From: Streptomyces sp. SirexAA-E
GTDB taxonomy: Bacteria > Actinomycetota > Actinomycetes > Streptomycetales > Streptomycetaceae
Reading direction: 5' to 3'
Length of the DNA: 64,000 bases
NCBI RefSeq assembly: GCF_000177195.2
Contig: NC_015953.1
Coordinates: 2,480,001 to 2,544,000, forward strand
In this document: one piece after another, positions 32,156 through 41,679 of the stretch
How positions within the stretch are numbered: the first letter of the stretch is position 1
How the letters are laid out: each line of letters begins with the position of its first letter
Program-made: the position numbers and the translations under genes
The notes under the pieces: model-generated
What the model saw: only the letters and a program-made list of their open reading frames with translations
The model's database searches: none
Told to the model about the DNA's origin: nothing

Positions 32156-35100
32156 GCACCCGACTGATACACCGCCCGGCCAGGACCACCAGGCCTCCGG
32201 CCGCTCCCGAGGCACGCACCATCGAGGCACCGCCCAACCTCCCCGAGGGGAAGGCCGGCAACATCGCGATGTCGCTGCTGCCCGTGGCGGGAGTCATGTC
32301 GTCCGTCGTCATGATGACGGTGGTACGCAACAGCCAGTTCGCGGGTCTCGGCGCCATCATCCTCGTCGTCACGGTCCTCGGATCCGTGGCACTCCTCTTC
32401 TCCCAGCGCGGCAAGGCGCAGCGCACCCGCCGTGCCCAGCGGGAGGCCTATCTCGCCTATGTCGAGGACCTGCGTGAGGAGTTGTCCGCGGAGGAACGTG
32501 CGCGCCGGGAGCGCGCGGACGTCCTCAACCCGCCGCCACACGCCCTGTACGACATCGTGCGCGACCCCGCCCGGCTGTGGGAGCGCCGTCGGGCCGACTC
32601 CGACTTCCTCCGGGTGCGGATCGGGACCGGGGAGATGCCCGTACGCGATCTGCGGATCGCCGACCAGGGCTCGTCGGTGCTCACACCGCCCGACCTCTTC
32701 ATGCTCAACGAGGCCTCGGCGCTGATGAACCGCTTCCGGACCGGCACCGAGCTCCCCCTCACCGTCCCGCTCGACCGGGTGGGCGACATCAGTGTCATCG
32801 GCCCCCGCGAGGACTGCCTCCGGGTGGCCCGCGCGCTGCTCGTCCAGACGGCCGCCGCCCACGCCCCCGACGACGTGGCGCTGGCGCTCGCCGTTCCCGG
32901 CGACCGGGTCACCGACTGGGAATGGGCCAAATGGCTGCCCCACCTTCTCGACACGGAGCAGCTCGACGGCCCGGTCGCCGCCCGCCGTATCGCCCCGTCC
33001 GCCCCGCAGCTCGCCCGGCAGCTCGGCCCGGAGCTCCGCCGCCGCGCCTCCTACGCGGCCGAGGTGCGCCGGGGCCTGGCCGGCCGGGACGCCCTCACCA
33101 TGACGTCGCGGCTCGTCGTCGTCGCGGACGGCCACGGCGAGGACGCGGTCGAACTGCCGCGCCCCGACGACGCGGTCGGGCTGCGCGAGATGGGCGTCAC
33201 CGTCCTGCACCTCCTGGCGGAACGGATCCAGGAACCTGGGCAGGTCGGCGTCCGGATCACCGTCGACGGCGACCAGGTCGTCATCGAGGACCTGCGCGAG
33301 GAGGAGCCCGTCGGCGCCCACGGCACGGTCGACGAGGTGAGTGCCCCGTTCGCCGAGGGCCTGGCCCGGATGCTGGCACCGCTGCGGCTGTCGGCCGAGT
33401 CGCTGGTGGACGCCCCGCTGTCGGGGCCCGTCGACTTCGCGGGTCTGCTCGGCATCGACGACGTGGCACACCTCGACCTGTCCCGCCTGTGGGCCCCACG
33501 CGCCGAACGCGCCTTCCTCCGCGTGCCGATAGGCGTCAACGACGCCCGTGAGCCGGTGCTGCTGGACCTCAAGGAGTCCTCGGAGCTGGGCATGGGGCCG
33601 CACGGTCTGTGCGTCGGCGCCACCGGTTCCGGCAAGTCGGAGCTCCTGCGGTCCCTCGTCCTCGCCCTCGTGACCACGCACCCGCCACAGGACCTGGCTC
33701 TGGTCCTCGTCGACTACAAGGGCGGCGCGACCTTCGCCCCCTTCGCGAAGCTGCCGCACGTCTCCGGCGTCATCACCAACCTGGAGAACCAGGCGGGCCT
33801 CGTCGAGCGGGTGCACGCCTCACTCGCCGGGGAGGTCAAACGCCGCCAGCAGACACTCAAGGACGCCGGCAACATCGCCGACATCGGGGACTACGCCGCG
33901 CTGCGCGCCGCCGAACGGCCGGATCTGGAACCGCTGCCGCACCTGTTCGTCGTCATCGACGAGTTCGGTGAACTACTCACCGCCAAGCCGGACTTCATCG
34001 ACCTGTTCCTGTCCATCGGCCGCATCGGGCGCTCCATCGGCGTCCACCTCCTGCTCTCCAGCCAGCGCATCGAAGGCGGCAAGCTCAAGGGCCTGGACAC
34101 CTACCTCTCCTACCGGCTCGGCCTGCGCACCTTCTCCGCCGACGAGTCGCGGACGGTCCTCGACACCTCCGACGCCTTCCACCTGCCCCCGCTGCCCGGC
34201 TTCGGCTACCTCAAGGTCGACACCAGCCACTACGAGCGTTTCAAGGCCAGTTACGTCTCCGGCGCCTACCGCGGTCCCGCGAGACGTGCGGACGAGGAGG
34301 ACACCGGCCCTCTGGCGCTGGCCTACGAGGCCTTCAACTCCCCCGGGGCGTCCGACGCGCCGGACACGCGCGAACCGGCGGCCCGGCGCCGCGAGACGGG
34401 CCCGACCGAGATGGGCGTCGTGGTCGGCCAGCTGGAGGGCGCCGCCGCACCGGTCCGCAGCATCTGGCTGCCGCCGCTTCCCCGCGCCGTCTCCCTGGAC
34501 CGGGCCGCCGGTCCGCTGGACGCCGGTCCGCGCGGCATGCAGCTCTCACGGCGCCGGGGCGCCCTCCAGATCCCGCTCGGCCTGCTCGACGACCCGACGA
34601 AGCAGTGGCAGGGGCAGTGGTACCTGGACCTCACGGTGGCGGGCGGCCATGCCGCCGTGATCGGCGGCCCGCAGTCCGGCAAGACGACCCTGCTGCGCAC
34701 CCTGGTCCTGTCCCTCGCGCTCACCCACACCCCGCAGGAGGTCGGCGTGTACGGCCTCGACCTGGTCGGCGGCGGTCTCCAGGCCCTCGCGCCCCTGCCG
34801 CACGTCGGCGGAGTGGCGGGACGTGCCGACCGCGAACGCGCGGCCCGCACGGTCGAGGTCGTACGGAGCATGCTCGCCGCGCGCGAGGACCTCTTCCGCG
34901 AACACGGCATCGACTCCGTCGAGCAGCTGCGGACCCTGCACCGGGCGGGCCGGCTGCCGCAGCTGGCGTCCGCCGAGATCGTGCTCGTCATCGACGGCTT
35001 CGGCGCACTCCGCGACGACTTCGAGGACCTGGACGACGCGGTCGTCGACATCCTCAAGCGCGGTGGCGGTTACGGCATCCACGTCGTCGCCGGGATGCTC

Positions 35101-36126
35101 CGCTGGAACGACGTACGCATCGCCGTCCAGTCGGCCTTCGGGACCCGGGTGGAGCTGCGCCTGAACGACCCGGGCGAGTCCAGCGTCGACCGCAAGCTCG
35201 CCCAGACCCTGGCACCCGACGAGCCCGGCCGGGTCCTGACCGACGGCAAACTCTTCGCCCAGGCCGCCCTGCCGCGCACGGACGGGCTGTCCGACGCCAC
35301 CGACCTGGGCGCCGTCCTGGAGCGTACGGCCCGGTCCGTCCGCGCCGCGTGGAGTGGCGAGACGGCCCAGCCCGTGCGGGTCCTGCCGCACCTCGTGGGA
35401 CCGCACCTGCTCCCGGGCCCGGTCGCCGAACCCCGGCGCGTACCGATCGGCCTGGACCAGACGGCGCTCGCCCCCGCCCTGCTCGACCTGTTCCACCACG
35501 ACCAGCACCTGCTCGTCATGGGGGACAGCGAGTGCGGAAAGACGAACCTCCTCAAGACCGTCGCCCACGGGCTCATCGACCGCTACGGGGAGGACGAGCT
35601 GGTCTTCGCCGTCATGGACCCCCGGCGGAGCCTGCGCGGCGCGGTCCCGGAGGAGTTCAACGGCGGCTACGCCTACAACGCCAAGCTGTGCGGGGCCCTG
35701 GCCGCCGGAATCGCCACCGAACTGGAGAAGCGGCTGCCCGACGAAGGCGCCCGCCTCGAGGACCTGGAGCCCGGCAGCTGGGGCAGCGGCCCCCGGATCG
35801 TGGTGCTCGTCGACGACTACGACGTCCTCACCACGGCGGGTCAGTCGCCGCTCGCCCCCTTCCTGCCGTACATCCCGTCCGCGGTCGACATCGGCCTCCA
35901 CTTCGTCCTGACCCGGCGGGTCGCGGGTGCCTCACGCGGCATGTACGAGCCGCTGGTGCAGGGCCTGCGCGAGTCGGGGGCCTCGGCCCTCGTCATGACG
36001 GGCGACCGCGGTGAGGGCCAGCTGTTCCCCGGCGTGTACGCGAGCCGGCAGCCCGCGGGCCGGGGCGTGTACATCCGCAGGGGACAGCCGAACCGCCTGA
36101 TCCAGACCGTGTACGCGCCCGCGTAG
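32152..36126 (+). CDS. eccC: Type VII secretion ATPase EccC (fused EccCa/EccCb)
   Basis: 1324 aa: two membrane helices near residues 38-85, a DUF-type domain, then three FtsK/SpoIIIE ATPase domains. P-loops are GATGSGKS (about 489), GGPQSGKT (about 838) and GDSECGKT (about 1124). Walker B segments are FVVIDEFGEL in domain 1, VLVIDGFGAL in domain 2 (no catalytic Glu) and VVLVDDYDVL in domain 3, so mainly the first domain looks catalytically complete, as in other EccC proteins. It is the motor that recognises Esx-type substrates through domain 3. The length is normal for a single-chain EccC. Translation probably depends on the overlapping mini-ORFs upstream. Confidence 0.95.
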   Translation: MSTRLIHRPARTTRPPAAPEARTIEAPPNLPEGKAGNIAMSLLPVAGVMSSVVMMTVVRNSQFAGLGAIILVVTVLGSVALLFSQRGKAQRTRRAQREAYLAYVEDLREELSAEERARRERADVLNPPPHALYDIVRDPARLWERRRADSDFLRVRIGTGEMPVRDLRIADQGSSVLTPPDLFMLNEASALMNRFRTGTELPLTVPLDRVGDISVIGPREDCLRVARALLVQTAAAHAPDDVALALAVPGDRVTDWEWAKWLPHLLDTEQLDGPVAARRIAPSAPQLARQLGPELRRRASYAAEVRRGLAGRDALTMTSRLVVVADGHGEDAVELPRPDDAVGLREMGVTVLHLLAERIQEPGQVGVRITVDGDQVVIEDLREEEPVGAHGTVDEVSAPFAEGLARMLAPLRLSAESLVDAPLSGPVDFAGLLGIDDVAHLDLSRLWAPRAERAFLRVPIGVNDAREPVLLDLKESSELGMGPHGLCVGATGSGKSELLRSLVLALVTTHPPQDLALVLVDYKGGATFAPFAKLPHVSGVITNLENQAGLVERVHASLAGEVKRRQQTLKDAGNIADIGDYAALRAAERPDLEPLPHLFVVIDEFGELLTAKPDFIDLFLSIGRIGRSIGVHLLLSSQRIEGGKLKGLDTYLSYRLGLRTFSADESRTVLDTSDAFHLPPLPGFGYLKVDTSHYERFKASYVSGAYRGPARRADEEDTGPLALAYEAFNSPGASDAPDTREPAARRRETGPTEMGVVVGQLEGAAAPVRSIWLPPLPRAVSLDRAAGPLDAGPRGMQLSRRRGALQIPLGLLDDPTKQWQGQWYLDLTVAGGHAAVIGGPQSGKTTLLRTLVLSLALTHTPQEVGVYGLDLVGGGLQALAPLPHVGGVAGRADRERAARTVEVVRSMLAAREDLFREHGIDSVEQLRTLHRAGRLPQLASAEIVLVIDGFGALRDDFEDLDDAVVDILKRGGGYGIHVVAGMLRWNDVRIAVQSAFGTRVELRLNDPGESSVDRKLAQTLAPDEPGRVLTDGKLFAQAALPRTDGLSDATDLGAVLERTARSVRAAWSGETAQPVRVLPHLVGPHLLPGPVAEPRRVPIGLDQTALAPALLDLFHHDQHLLVMGDSECGKTNLLKTVAHGLIDRYGEDELVFAVMDPRRSLRGAVPEEFNGGYAYNAKLCGALAAGIATELEKRLPDEGARLEDLEPGSWGSGPRIVVLVDDYDVLTTAGQSPLAPFLPYIPSAVDIGLHFVLTRRVAGASRGMYEPLVQGLRESGASALVMTGDRGEGQLFPGVYASRQPAGRGVYIRRGQPNRLIQTVYAPA

Positions 36127-36162
36127 CAGCCCACCTCCTGACGCAGAAGGAACCGACGACGC

Positions 36163-37584
36163 ATGACCAAGGACGTCATCGCCCTCACCACCCGCATGCC
36201 CGACCCGTGGACCGTGCTCGTGGGGCTGCTGTCCGGGGGACCCGACAAGCTGGTGGACACCCACGGCGACGGCGCCGTCGTCCAGCTCTGCGACACACAG
36301 GGGCGCCCGCTGGTCTCCGTCGAGGCGCCGCTGCTCGTCCAGGTCGCCGGGGAAGCGGAACGCCTGCTCGGTGCCACGGCGCCACCGCTTCCGTTCTGGT
36401 GGACGGAGGCACGCGCCACCACGGGTGTCGCCGAGGCGGAACGGCTCGCGGGCACGTTCGCCGCCCGGCTCGCCCACCTGGCCGGCGGCTCGGCCTGGCC
36501 GCCGGAGGCGGCCCGTTCGCTGGCCGTGGTGCCCACCGGCGAAGTGGGCGTCGCCCCTGCCCCGGCCGCCGCGGTACCCGCGGTCGACGTGCTCACCGAG
36601 AAGGTCGCCGTCGTCATCCAGGACCGCCCGGTGGTCGCCCTGACCGCCTGGCTCGCGGACGCCTTCCGGGCCGCCGCCGAGGCCGGCCTGGGTCTCCAGG
36701 TCGTCGCTCCGCCCGGGACGACGCTCTCCCCCGCCGCACGCCCCGTCCTGAGCACCTGGCCGTCCCGCTGGATCGTCCAGGACGAGAGGGACGGCTACTA
36801 CGACGGGTTGTCCGGGGCCGTACTCCGCTGGCAGGACGGCATGTTCGCCCCGGTCGCGGGGCCCGGGTCCACCACCGAGGATCCGCAGGCCCTGGTCGCG
36901 GCCTCCTACCAGGAGACGACGGAGACGGCCGAACGCCAACTGGCCCTGACGTTCCGTTCGATCCACCCCGCCGACGACCGTCTGGTGCTCGGCGGCGGCC
37001 TGGAGTCGGTGTGGCGCGAGCTCACCGGCGCGCCACCGGCGGGCTGGGGGACGGCGGAACCCGCCAACCTCCCCTGGTCACCGCAACGCCTGACGGACGT
37101 CGCCTTCGAGCGGTCCCCCGAGCCGACATGGGCCGTGGTCGTCGGCAGCCCTGACCGGCCGGGGCTCGCCACGGTGCGTGTCACCCGTACGACGGCCGGG
37201 GTGGAGGAGGAGGTGACGCTGGCGTTCGGCTACGGGGCGGACGAGGAACCGCCGCTGGAGGCGCTGCCCCGGGCCGCCGAGGCCCTCGCCACCCGCCACC
37301 GGCTCCAGTCGATGCTCGTGCAACTCCGCAAAGCCCGCCGCGACCTCGCGGTGCCGCCCCGCTTCGAGGGGCCGGGTGTGCCGCTGGCCTTCGTACTCGG
37401 CGCCGAGGAGGTCCGCCAGATCCCCGGGGACCGCGCCCGGCACACCCCGTTGGCGGCCCGCCCGGTCCAACTGGGCCCGCGCGCCCGCCCCGGGCTCTAC
37501 TACCCGCTGCCGGGCGACCCGTCGGACCTCTCCGGCTGGCGCGACTTCGAACAGCTCATGCGCCACCTCCAGGGCGGATCCTGA
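36163..37584 (+). CDS. DUF6177-type T7SS-associated protein
   Basis: A 473-aa soluble protein. The opening MTKDVIALTTRMPDPWTVLV and the following GDGAVVQLCDTQGRPLVSVE correspond, from memory, to the DUF6177 family that accompanies eccC in Streptomyces. There are no membrane segments or catalytic motifs that I recognise. It may act as a substrate chaperone comparable in position to EspG, which is an inference. It follows eccC by 36 bp with an AGAAGGA site, and is followed by a promoter region ahead of the Esx genes. Confidence 0.7.
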   Translation: MTKDVIALTTRMPDPWTVLVGLLSGGPDKLVDTHGDGAVVQLCDTQGRPLVSVEAPLLVQVAGEAERLLGATAPPLPFWWTEARATTGVAEAERLAGTFAARLAHLAGGSAWPPEAARSLAVVPTGEVGVAPAPAAAVPAVDVLTEKVAVVIQDRPVVALTAWLADAFRAAAEAGLGLQVVAPPGTTLSPAARPVLSTWPSRWIVQDERDGYYDGLSGAVLRWQDGMFAPVAGPGSTTEDPQALVAASYQETTETAERQLALTFRSIHPADDRLVLGGGLESVWRELTGAPPAGWGTAEPANLPWSPQRLTDVAFERSPEPTWAVVVGSPDRPGLATVRVTRTTAGVEEEVTLAFGYGADEEPPLEALPRAAEALATRHRLQSMLVQLRKARRDLAVPPRFEGPGVPLAFVLGAEEVRQIPGDRARHTPLAARPVQLGPRARPGLYYPLPGDPSDLSGWRDFEQLMRHLQGGS

Positions 37585-37609
37585 GCGCACATGGCGTTGC
37601 GTCATAAGA

Positions 37610-37663
37610 CGGTCACAGTGACCGGATAGCCGATTGCACGGGCGATGCCCGGGTTGATAGACA
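37610..37663 (+). promoter_or_regulatory. Palindrome and promoter upstream of the Esx genes
   Basis: A perfect 15-bp palindrome, CGGTCACAGTGACCG (37610-37624), lies 10 bp before a candidate vegetative promoter, TTGCAC (37634-37639) with an 18-bp spacer and TAGACA (37658-37663). The first Esx start is 47 bp further on. This suggests that the secreted-substrate genes have their own regulated promoter, separate from the membrane-complex operon. Confidence 0.55.
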
Positions 37664-37709
37664 TGGATTTCGTACGGTTGTTCAGACTGGTGACGGGTGG
37701 GGGAATCCG

Positions 37710-38045
37710 ATGAAGTTCGACATGGGGGCATCGGCTCTGACGAACCTGATGTCGCGTTCGCAGGAGTCGAGTACGGACCTGGGCGATCTGATCCGCCAGC
37801 TCATCGCCGCGGCGCAGCCGCTGGAGGGCAAGTTCAACGGTGCGGGCCGGGTGGCGTTCGACTCGTTCAAGGCGCGCTCGGACGAGATCACGGCGGCGCT
37901 GAACGGTTCGCTGGCCGCGCTGCTCGGTGGTCAGTCCGGGATGGACGCGGCGTTCGGCACGGGCGACCAGGAGCAGGACGACAACGCGAAGTCCCTGATG
38001 GCGTCGGCGAACTTCGACGCGGCCCGCTTCTCGGGCCGTAGCTGA
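37710..38045 (+). CDS. WXG100-like T7SS substrate (EsxA-type)
   Basis: A 111-aa helical hairpin protein. The turn is KFNGAGRVAFDSF, where FNG replaces the WXG motif, a variant usual in Streptomyces Esx proteins. Two long amphipathic helices flank it, and the tail is acidic. ATG 37710 follows GGTGGGGGAA. It would form a dimer with the next protein and be secreted by EccC, either as the substrate itself or as a carrier for the toxin. First gene after the regulated promoter. Confidence 0.85.
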   Translation: MKFDMGASALTNLMSRSQESSTDLGDLIRQLIAAAQPLEGKFNGAGRVAFDSFKARSDEITAALNGSLAALLGGQSGMDAAFGTGDQEQDDNAKSLMASANFDAARFSGRS

Positions 38046-38099
38046 CCGTTCAGCTCGCGAGGACCCATTCCGATCTCATCTCACGGGGAGTAAGTGACC

Positions 38100-38411
38100 A
38101 TGGCCGCGGACAGTGACCGCCGTTCGTACGACACCGGCGCGTCGAGCGAGGTGCAGGGCAACATCCAGTCGGTGATCGTCCGTCTGGAGCAGGTGATCCG
38201 GGCGCGTGACGCCCAGGTGAAGGCGGCCATGGCGGACTTCGCCGCCGATGGCGTGGCCGACGAGTACCACGGCAAGGAACTGCGCTGGAACAGCACCTCG
38301 CAGGAGGTGCGCAACATCATCCAGCTGCTGAAGACGACGCTGGAGAAGAACGACGCCACGGCGCACCAGACGCTTGCCCGTGCCAAGGCGGCGGTCGACA
38401 ACATCGGCTGA
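38100..38411 (+). CDS. ESAT-6-like (pore-forming type) T7SS substrate
   Basis: About 103 aa from ATG 38100 (a GTG six bases upstream is also possible; GGGGAG lies just before). The sequence DRRSYDTGASSEVQGNIQSV, followed by ADGVADEYHGKELRWN, matches the Streptomyces family labelled pore-forming ESAT-6 family. It is helical, lacks a WXG motif and ends in KAAVDNIG. Its last 26 codons occur again, identical, at 42866-42944. It is the probable partner of the preceding WXG100-like protein. Confidence 0.82.
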   Translation: MAADSDRRSYDTGASSEVQGNIQSVIVRLEQVIRARDAQVKAAMADFAADGVADEYHGKELRWNSTSQEVRNIIQLLKTTLEKNDATAHQTLARAKAAVDNIG

Positions 38412-38817
38412 ACCGCTGCCGCTCGTGGCGGGAGGAACGTTCCTGCCTGGCGTTGACAGCGGTGGCGGTACGGCAGCGGATCAGTACGGGGGTGGGGGAC
38501 TTCATGTCGGCGTGGGACATCAAGCCGCAGGGGGTGCAGGGCCAGTTGCAGGTCACGGGCACACATGCCGGTGACCTGGAGAAGGCACTGACGGCTCTGG
38601 TCACGACGATGTCGGAGGCGGCGACGGCCGCGGGGACGGCGGTCCCGGGCACGGAGGCCTCGCTGCCTCTGCAGGGACCGGTGCCGGTCGGGGCGGCCCC
38701 GTTGTCGCAGCCCACGCTGGGGCCGGTGGCGGCGGCGCTGAGCCAGTACCTCTCGACACGTCAGAGCGACCTGAAATCGATGGCGGAGCGCATCCAGGCG
38801 GCCGTGCTCGGGGCGGC
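38333..38817 (+). repeat. Source copy of a 485-bp near-identical duplication
   Basis: This stretch, running from the 3' end of the ESAT-6-like gene to codon 105 of the DUF6507-like gene, is repeated at 42866-43350 with only two differences that I can see (C to G near 38471 and C to T near 38770). The near identity shows a recent duplication or gene conversion within the toxin locus. Confidence 0.9.
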
Positions 38818-38932
38818 GAAGGCCACCAACGAGTACATGGCGGGTGACCTCGACGCGGCGAAGCACGCGCAGGACGCGGCGAAGGCCGTACGCCTGGACC
38901 TGTTGAAGGACGCGCCGGGGGGTCACAAGTGA
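38504..38932 (+). CDS. DUF6507-type T7SS-associated small protein
   Basis: A 142-aa helical protein starting at ATG 38504 behind GGGGGTGGGGGA. The opening MSAWDIKPQGVQGQLQVTG is characteristic of DUF6507, found between Esx genes and polymorphic toxins in Streptomyces. The two helices, separated by an Ala/Gly/Pro stretch, resemble a WXG100 hairpin, so it may be the adaptor that pairs with the N-terminus of the toxin. Its stop overlaps the toxin GTG (GTGA). The first 105 codons are duplicated at 43037-43350. Confidence 0.75.
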   Translation: MSAWDIKPQGVQGQLQVTGTHAGDLEKALTALVTTMSEAATAAGTAVPGTEASLPLQGPVPVGAAPLSQPTLGPVAAALSQYLSTRQSDLKSMAERIQAAVLGAAKATNEYMAGDLDAAKHAQDAAKAVRLDLLKDAPGGHK

Positions 38933-41667
38933 GCGACGACAAGCCGATAGCCCTGGAAGGCATCCCGGTCTTCACCGGGAACCTGGCGACGCTCGACACG
39001 AAGGTCACCGAGTTGACCTCGGCCGCGGAGACCATCGCGACGACCACCGGGGACGTCCACAGCAGCTTCGGCGGCCTGCAGGCGTTCTACCAGGCGCCCG
39101 AGGCCGAGCAGCTCTTCGCCACGACGAAGCCGGTCGTGGACACCGGCCAGAAGATGAAGTCGGACCTCACGACCATCTCCCGTGCGCTGAGCACGTACTC
39201 GGACGAGGTCTACCCGCTGGTCGAGAAGTTGAAGGAGATCAAGCGGGACGCGGGGGCGTTCCTCGTGAAGATCAACGCCGACGACAAGTGGCGCGAGGAC
39301 GGTGATCTGATCGACGAGAACAACCACCGCCGCGACGAGATCGCCGACACCCTGGCCGCGTTCCAGGACGCGGAGATCACCTGCCACAACAAGATCGTCG
39401 CTCTGGTCTGCGGCGTCCCGCTGAAGAAGAGCGACGGCTCCGACAGCGCGCACCAGTACGGCTTCGACGCCGAGACCTACAAGCACGCCGAAGGCCTCCC
39501 CTGGGGCGACCCGCTCGTCGAGTCGATCCCGGGGTGGCAGGTGTGGGAACACGCCTGGGAGTTCACCAAGGGCTTCTTCGTCGACGGGGTGTGGGGCACG
39601 ATCAAGGGCCTGGGCACCCTGGTCGGCTTCGACGGCTTCGACGCGGCCGGCCAGGCCTGGAAGGGCCTGGCCCAGCTCGCCACGGGCGTGGCGATCAGCC
39701 TCAGCCCCGTCGCGGCCGTGCAGTTCTGGACCGCGGACGAGAAGGACATGCCCGGCTGGCTGCGGGATTCGCGGAACGCCGTGAAGGAGACCGGCAAGGC
39801 CCTGGTGGCCTGGGACCAATGGGGCGACAACCCATCCCGCGCGGCCGGCGCCGTCACCTTCAACGTCGTGACCACCGTCTTCACCGGAGGCACCGGCGCC
39901 GCCGCCTCCGGCGCCGGCAAGACCGCGCTCGCCGCCAAGGCCCTGTCCGCAGCGGGCAAGGTGGGCCGGATCGTCGACCCGATGACGTACGTCTTCAAGG
40001 GCGCGGGCGTCGGCCTGTCGAAGATCGGCGACGTCATGGCCGGCCTCAAGGGCCTGGGCAAGATCGAGATACCACCCCTCCCGGACAACGTCTTCACCCT
40101 GCCCGACGGCTGGACCCGCCTCCCCGACGGCACCCTCGACGTCCCGGCAGGCGCCACCCTCCCCGAGGGCGCCACCAGACTCCCCGACGGCGCGGTCAAG
40201 CTCCCGGAAGGCACCATCGCGCTTCCCCCGAACACCCTCAAGAGCCCCTTCGACGAGGGCTCCGCCTACGCCGACATCGACGGCAACCTCTACGACGAAC
40301 ACGGCAACCTCGTCGAAAAGGGAGCGAACGCCCGCAAGGAACAGGGCAAGACAGCCGACCCGAACACCCCGGACCACACCCACCTCGAAACCCCGGTCAG
40401 GCAGCCGGTGCTGGTGGGGGCGGGGGCCCGGGAGGGCGACGGCCTGGGCGACGTCGGCCGGGTCGGGGACAACCTGCCAGGAGGCGGGATACCGGACCGC
40501 TCCCCCGGCGGCGTGGCCAACAACATGCCGAGCAACAGTCTGGACACCCACGGGGGCACAGGCCGTCCGGGTGACGGTACGTCGGGAGGCGGTTCCTCAC
40601 CCACGCACGGAGGCGACACGTCTCCGTCCAACTCTCCGGACGTCGTCGGCAACGGCTCTGGGCACACGGACACACCCTCAACAGGCGGTCCCGGCCACAA
40701 CCTGCCCGGCAGTGCGGCCGGGGACAGCGGGATTCGCGGCGCCGACGCCGCAGCACACCGGGCGGAGTACGAGGCCGCTCGCGAGAAGCCGGCCAGCAGT
40801 CGTACACCCGAAGAACGGGCCGTCGTCACCCGCGAGCACGTCCGACTAGCCAACGAAGACCCTGTATGGCGAGCGCAGCACTACGACAAGTGGGGGCTCG
40901 GCAAACGCAACAACGCTGACGCGCTGGTCGACGATCAGCTCCTGCCGAAGCTCGTCGAGAAGTCGGACGGCAGTTGGATGAGCGCGGAAGAACTGCCCTA
41001 CGCAAGTGCGGAAGAATTCCATCTCACGGACCTCGTGAGGGGCCGAGACACGGTTGATCCGCAAGGGCTCGCACACCTTGACGAGGTCTCGGCCAAACGC
41101 AAGGCGGGCATGGAACTCACTGCAGCGCAGAAGTCCTTCGACAAGACCCCGACCGCTGAGGCCGCTCAGGCGCTTGCCGATGCCCAGAAGCTCTTCGACG
41201 ACACGGTCGGCCCTGGCGTCTCGAACAACAGCAAGCTCGGCGAGGCACTCGGCGAGGAGGCCGCGCGCAGACACATGCTCCAGTTGAAGGAGTTCGAAGG
41301 CGCACGGGAGATAACCGACCTTCCCGACACCCCCAACGGATCACGAAGGTTCGACCAGCTTTGGCGCGACAAGGATGGAAACCTGGTCATCGTCGAGGCG
41401 AAGGGTCCCAAGGGCGTTCTCCTCTGGCGTCAAGGCTACGGCGAACTGGACAGTCGCACGTCAGTGAAGCAAGGAACTCTTGAGTACGTCCGAACGATCG
41501 TCGCCGAGATGGAGGAGAGAGCCACCTTTTCGCCCAAAGATGCCAAGTATGCGGCGGAGATCAAGGACGCCATCGCGGACGAAACCTTGCGGTACGTGCT
41601 CGTGCAGGCCACTGAGAACACTGGTCAGTATGCTGGAGCCGAGCTCAGGCATTTCAAGATTCTCTAG
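38929..41667 (+). CDS. T7SS polymorphic toxin with PD-(D/E)xK nuclease tip
   Basis: 912 aa. Residues 1-150 form a helical WXG100-like targeting domain. A central part (about 180-390) includes hydrophobic segments. Residues 395-435 repeat the pattern LPxGxxxLPxG, and residues 480-630 are a Gly/Pro/Ser/Asp linker. The C-terminal domain (about 640-912) carries FDQLW (D809) and VIVEAKG (E823, K825), a D-x13-E-x-K restriction-nuclease core, so it should cut nucleic acid in a competitor cell. It starts at GTG 38929, overlapping the DUF6507 stop, and is followed 12 bp later by its Imm49-type immunity gene. Codon bias drops in the tip, suggesting that the tip has been exchanged. Confidence 0.87.
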   Translation: MSDDKPIALEGIPVFTGNLATLDTKVTELTSAAETIATTTGDVHSSFGGLQAFYQAPEAEQLFATTKPVVDTGQKMKSDLTTISRALSTYSDEVYPLVEKLKEIKRDAGAFLVKINADDKWREDGDLIDENNHRRDEIADTLAAFQDAEITCHNKIVALVCGVPLKKSDGSDSAHQYGFDAETYKHAEGLPWGDPLVESIPGWQVWEHAWEFTKGFFVDGVWGTIKGLGTLVGFDGFDAAGQAWKGLAQLATGVAISLSPVAAVQFWTADEKDMPGWLRDSRNAVKETGKALVAWDQWGDNPSRAAGAVTFNVVTTVFTGGTGAAASGAGKTALAAKALSAAGKVGRIVDPMTYVFKGAGVGLSKIGDVMAGLKGLGKIEIPPLPDNVFTLPDGWTRLPDGTLDVPAGATLPEGATRLPDGAVKLPEGTIALPPNTLKSPFDEGSAYADIDGNLYDEHGNLVEKGANARKEQGKTADPNTPDHTHLETPVRQPVLVGAGAREGDGLGDVGRVGDNLPGGGIPDRSPGGVANNMPSNSLDTHGGTGRPGDGTSGGGSSPTHGGDTSPSNSPDVVGNGSGHTDTPSTGGPGHNLPGSAAGDSGIRGADAAAHRAEYEAAREKPASSRTPEERAVVTREHVRLANEDPVWRAQHYDKWGLGKRNNADALVDDQLLPKLVEKSDGSWMSAEELPYASAEEFHLTDLVRGRDTVDPQGLAHLDEVSAKRKAGMELTAAQKSFDKTPTAEAAQALADAQKLFDDTVGPGVSNNSKLGEALGEEAARRHMLQLKEFEGAREITDLPDTPNGSRRFDQLWRDKDGNLVIVEAKGPKGVLLWRQGYGELDSRTSVKQGTLEYVRTIVAEMEERATFSPKDAKYAAEIKDAIADETLRYVLVQATENTGQYAGAELRHFKIL

Positions 41668-41679
41668 GGAGAAATCGCG

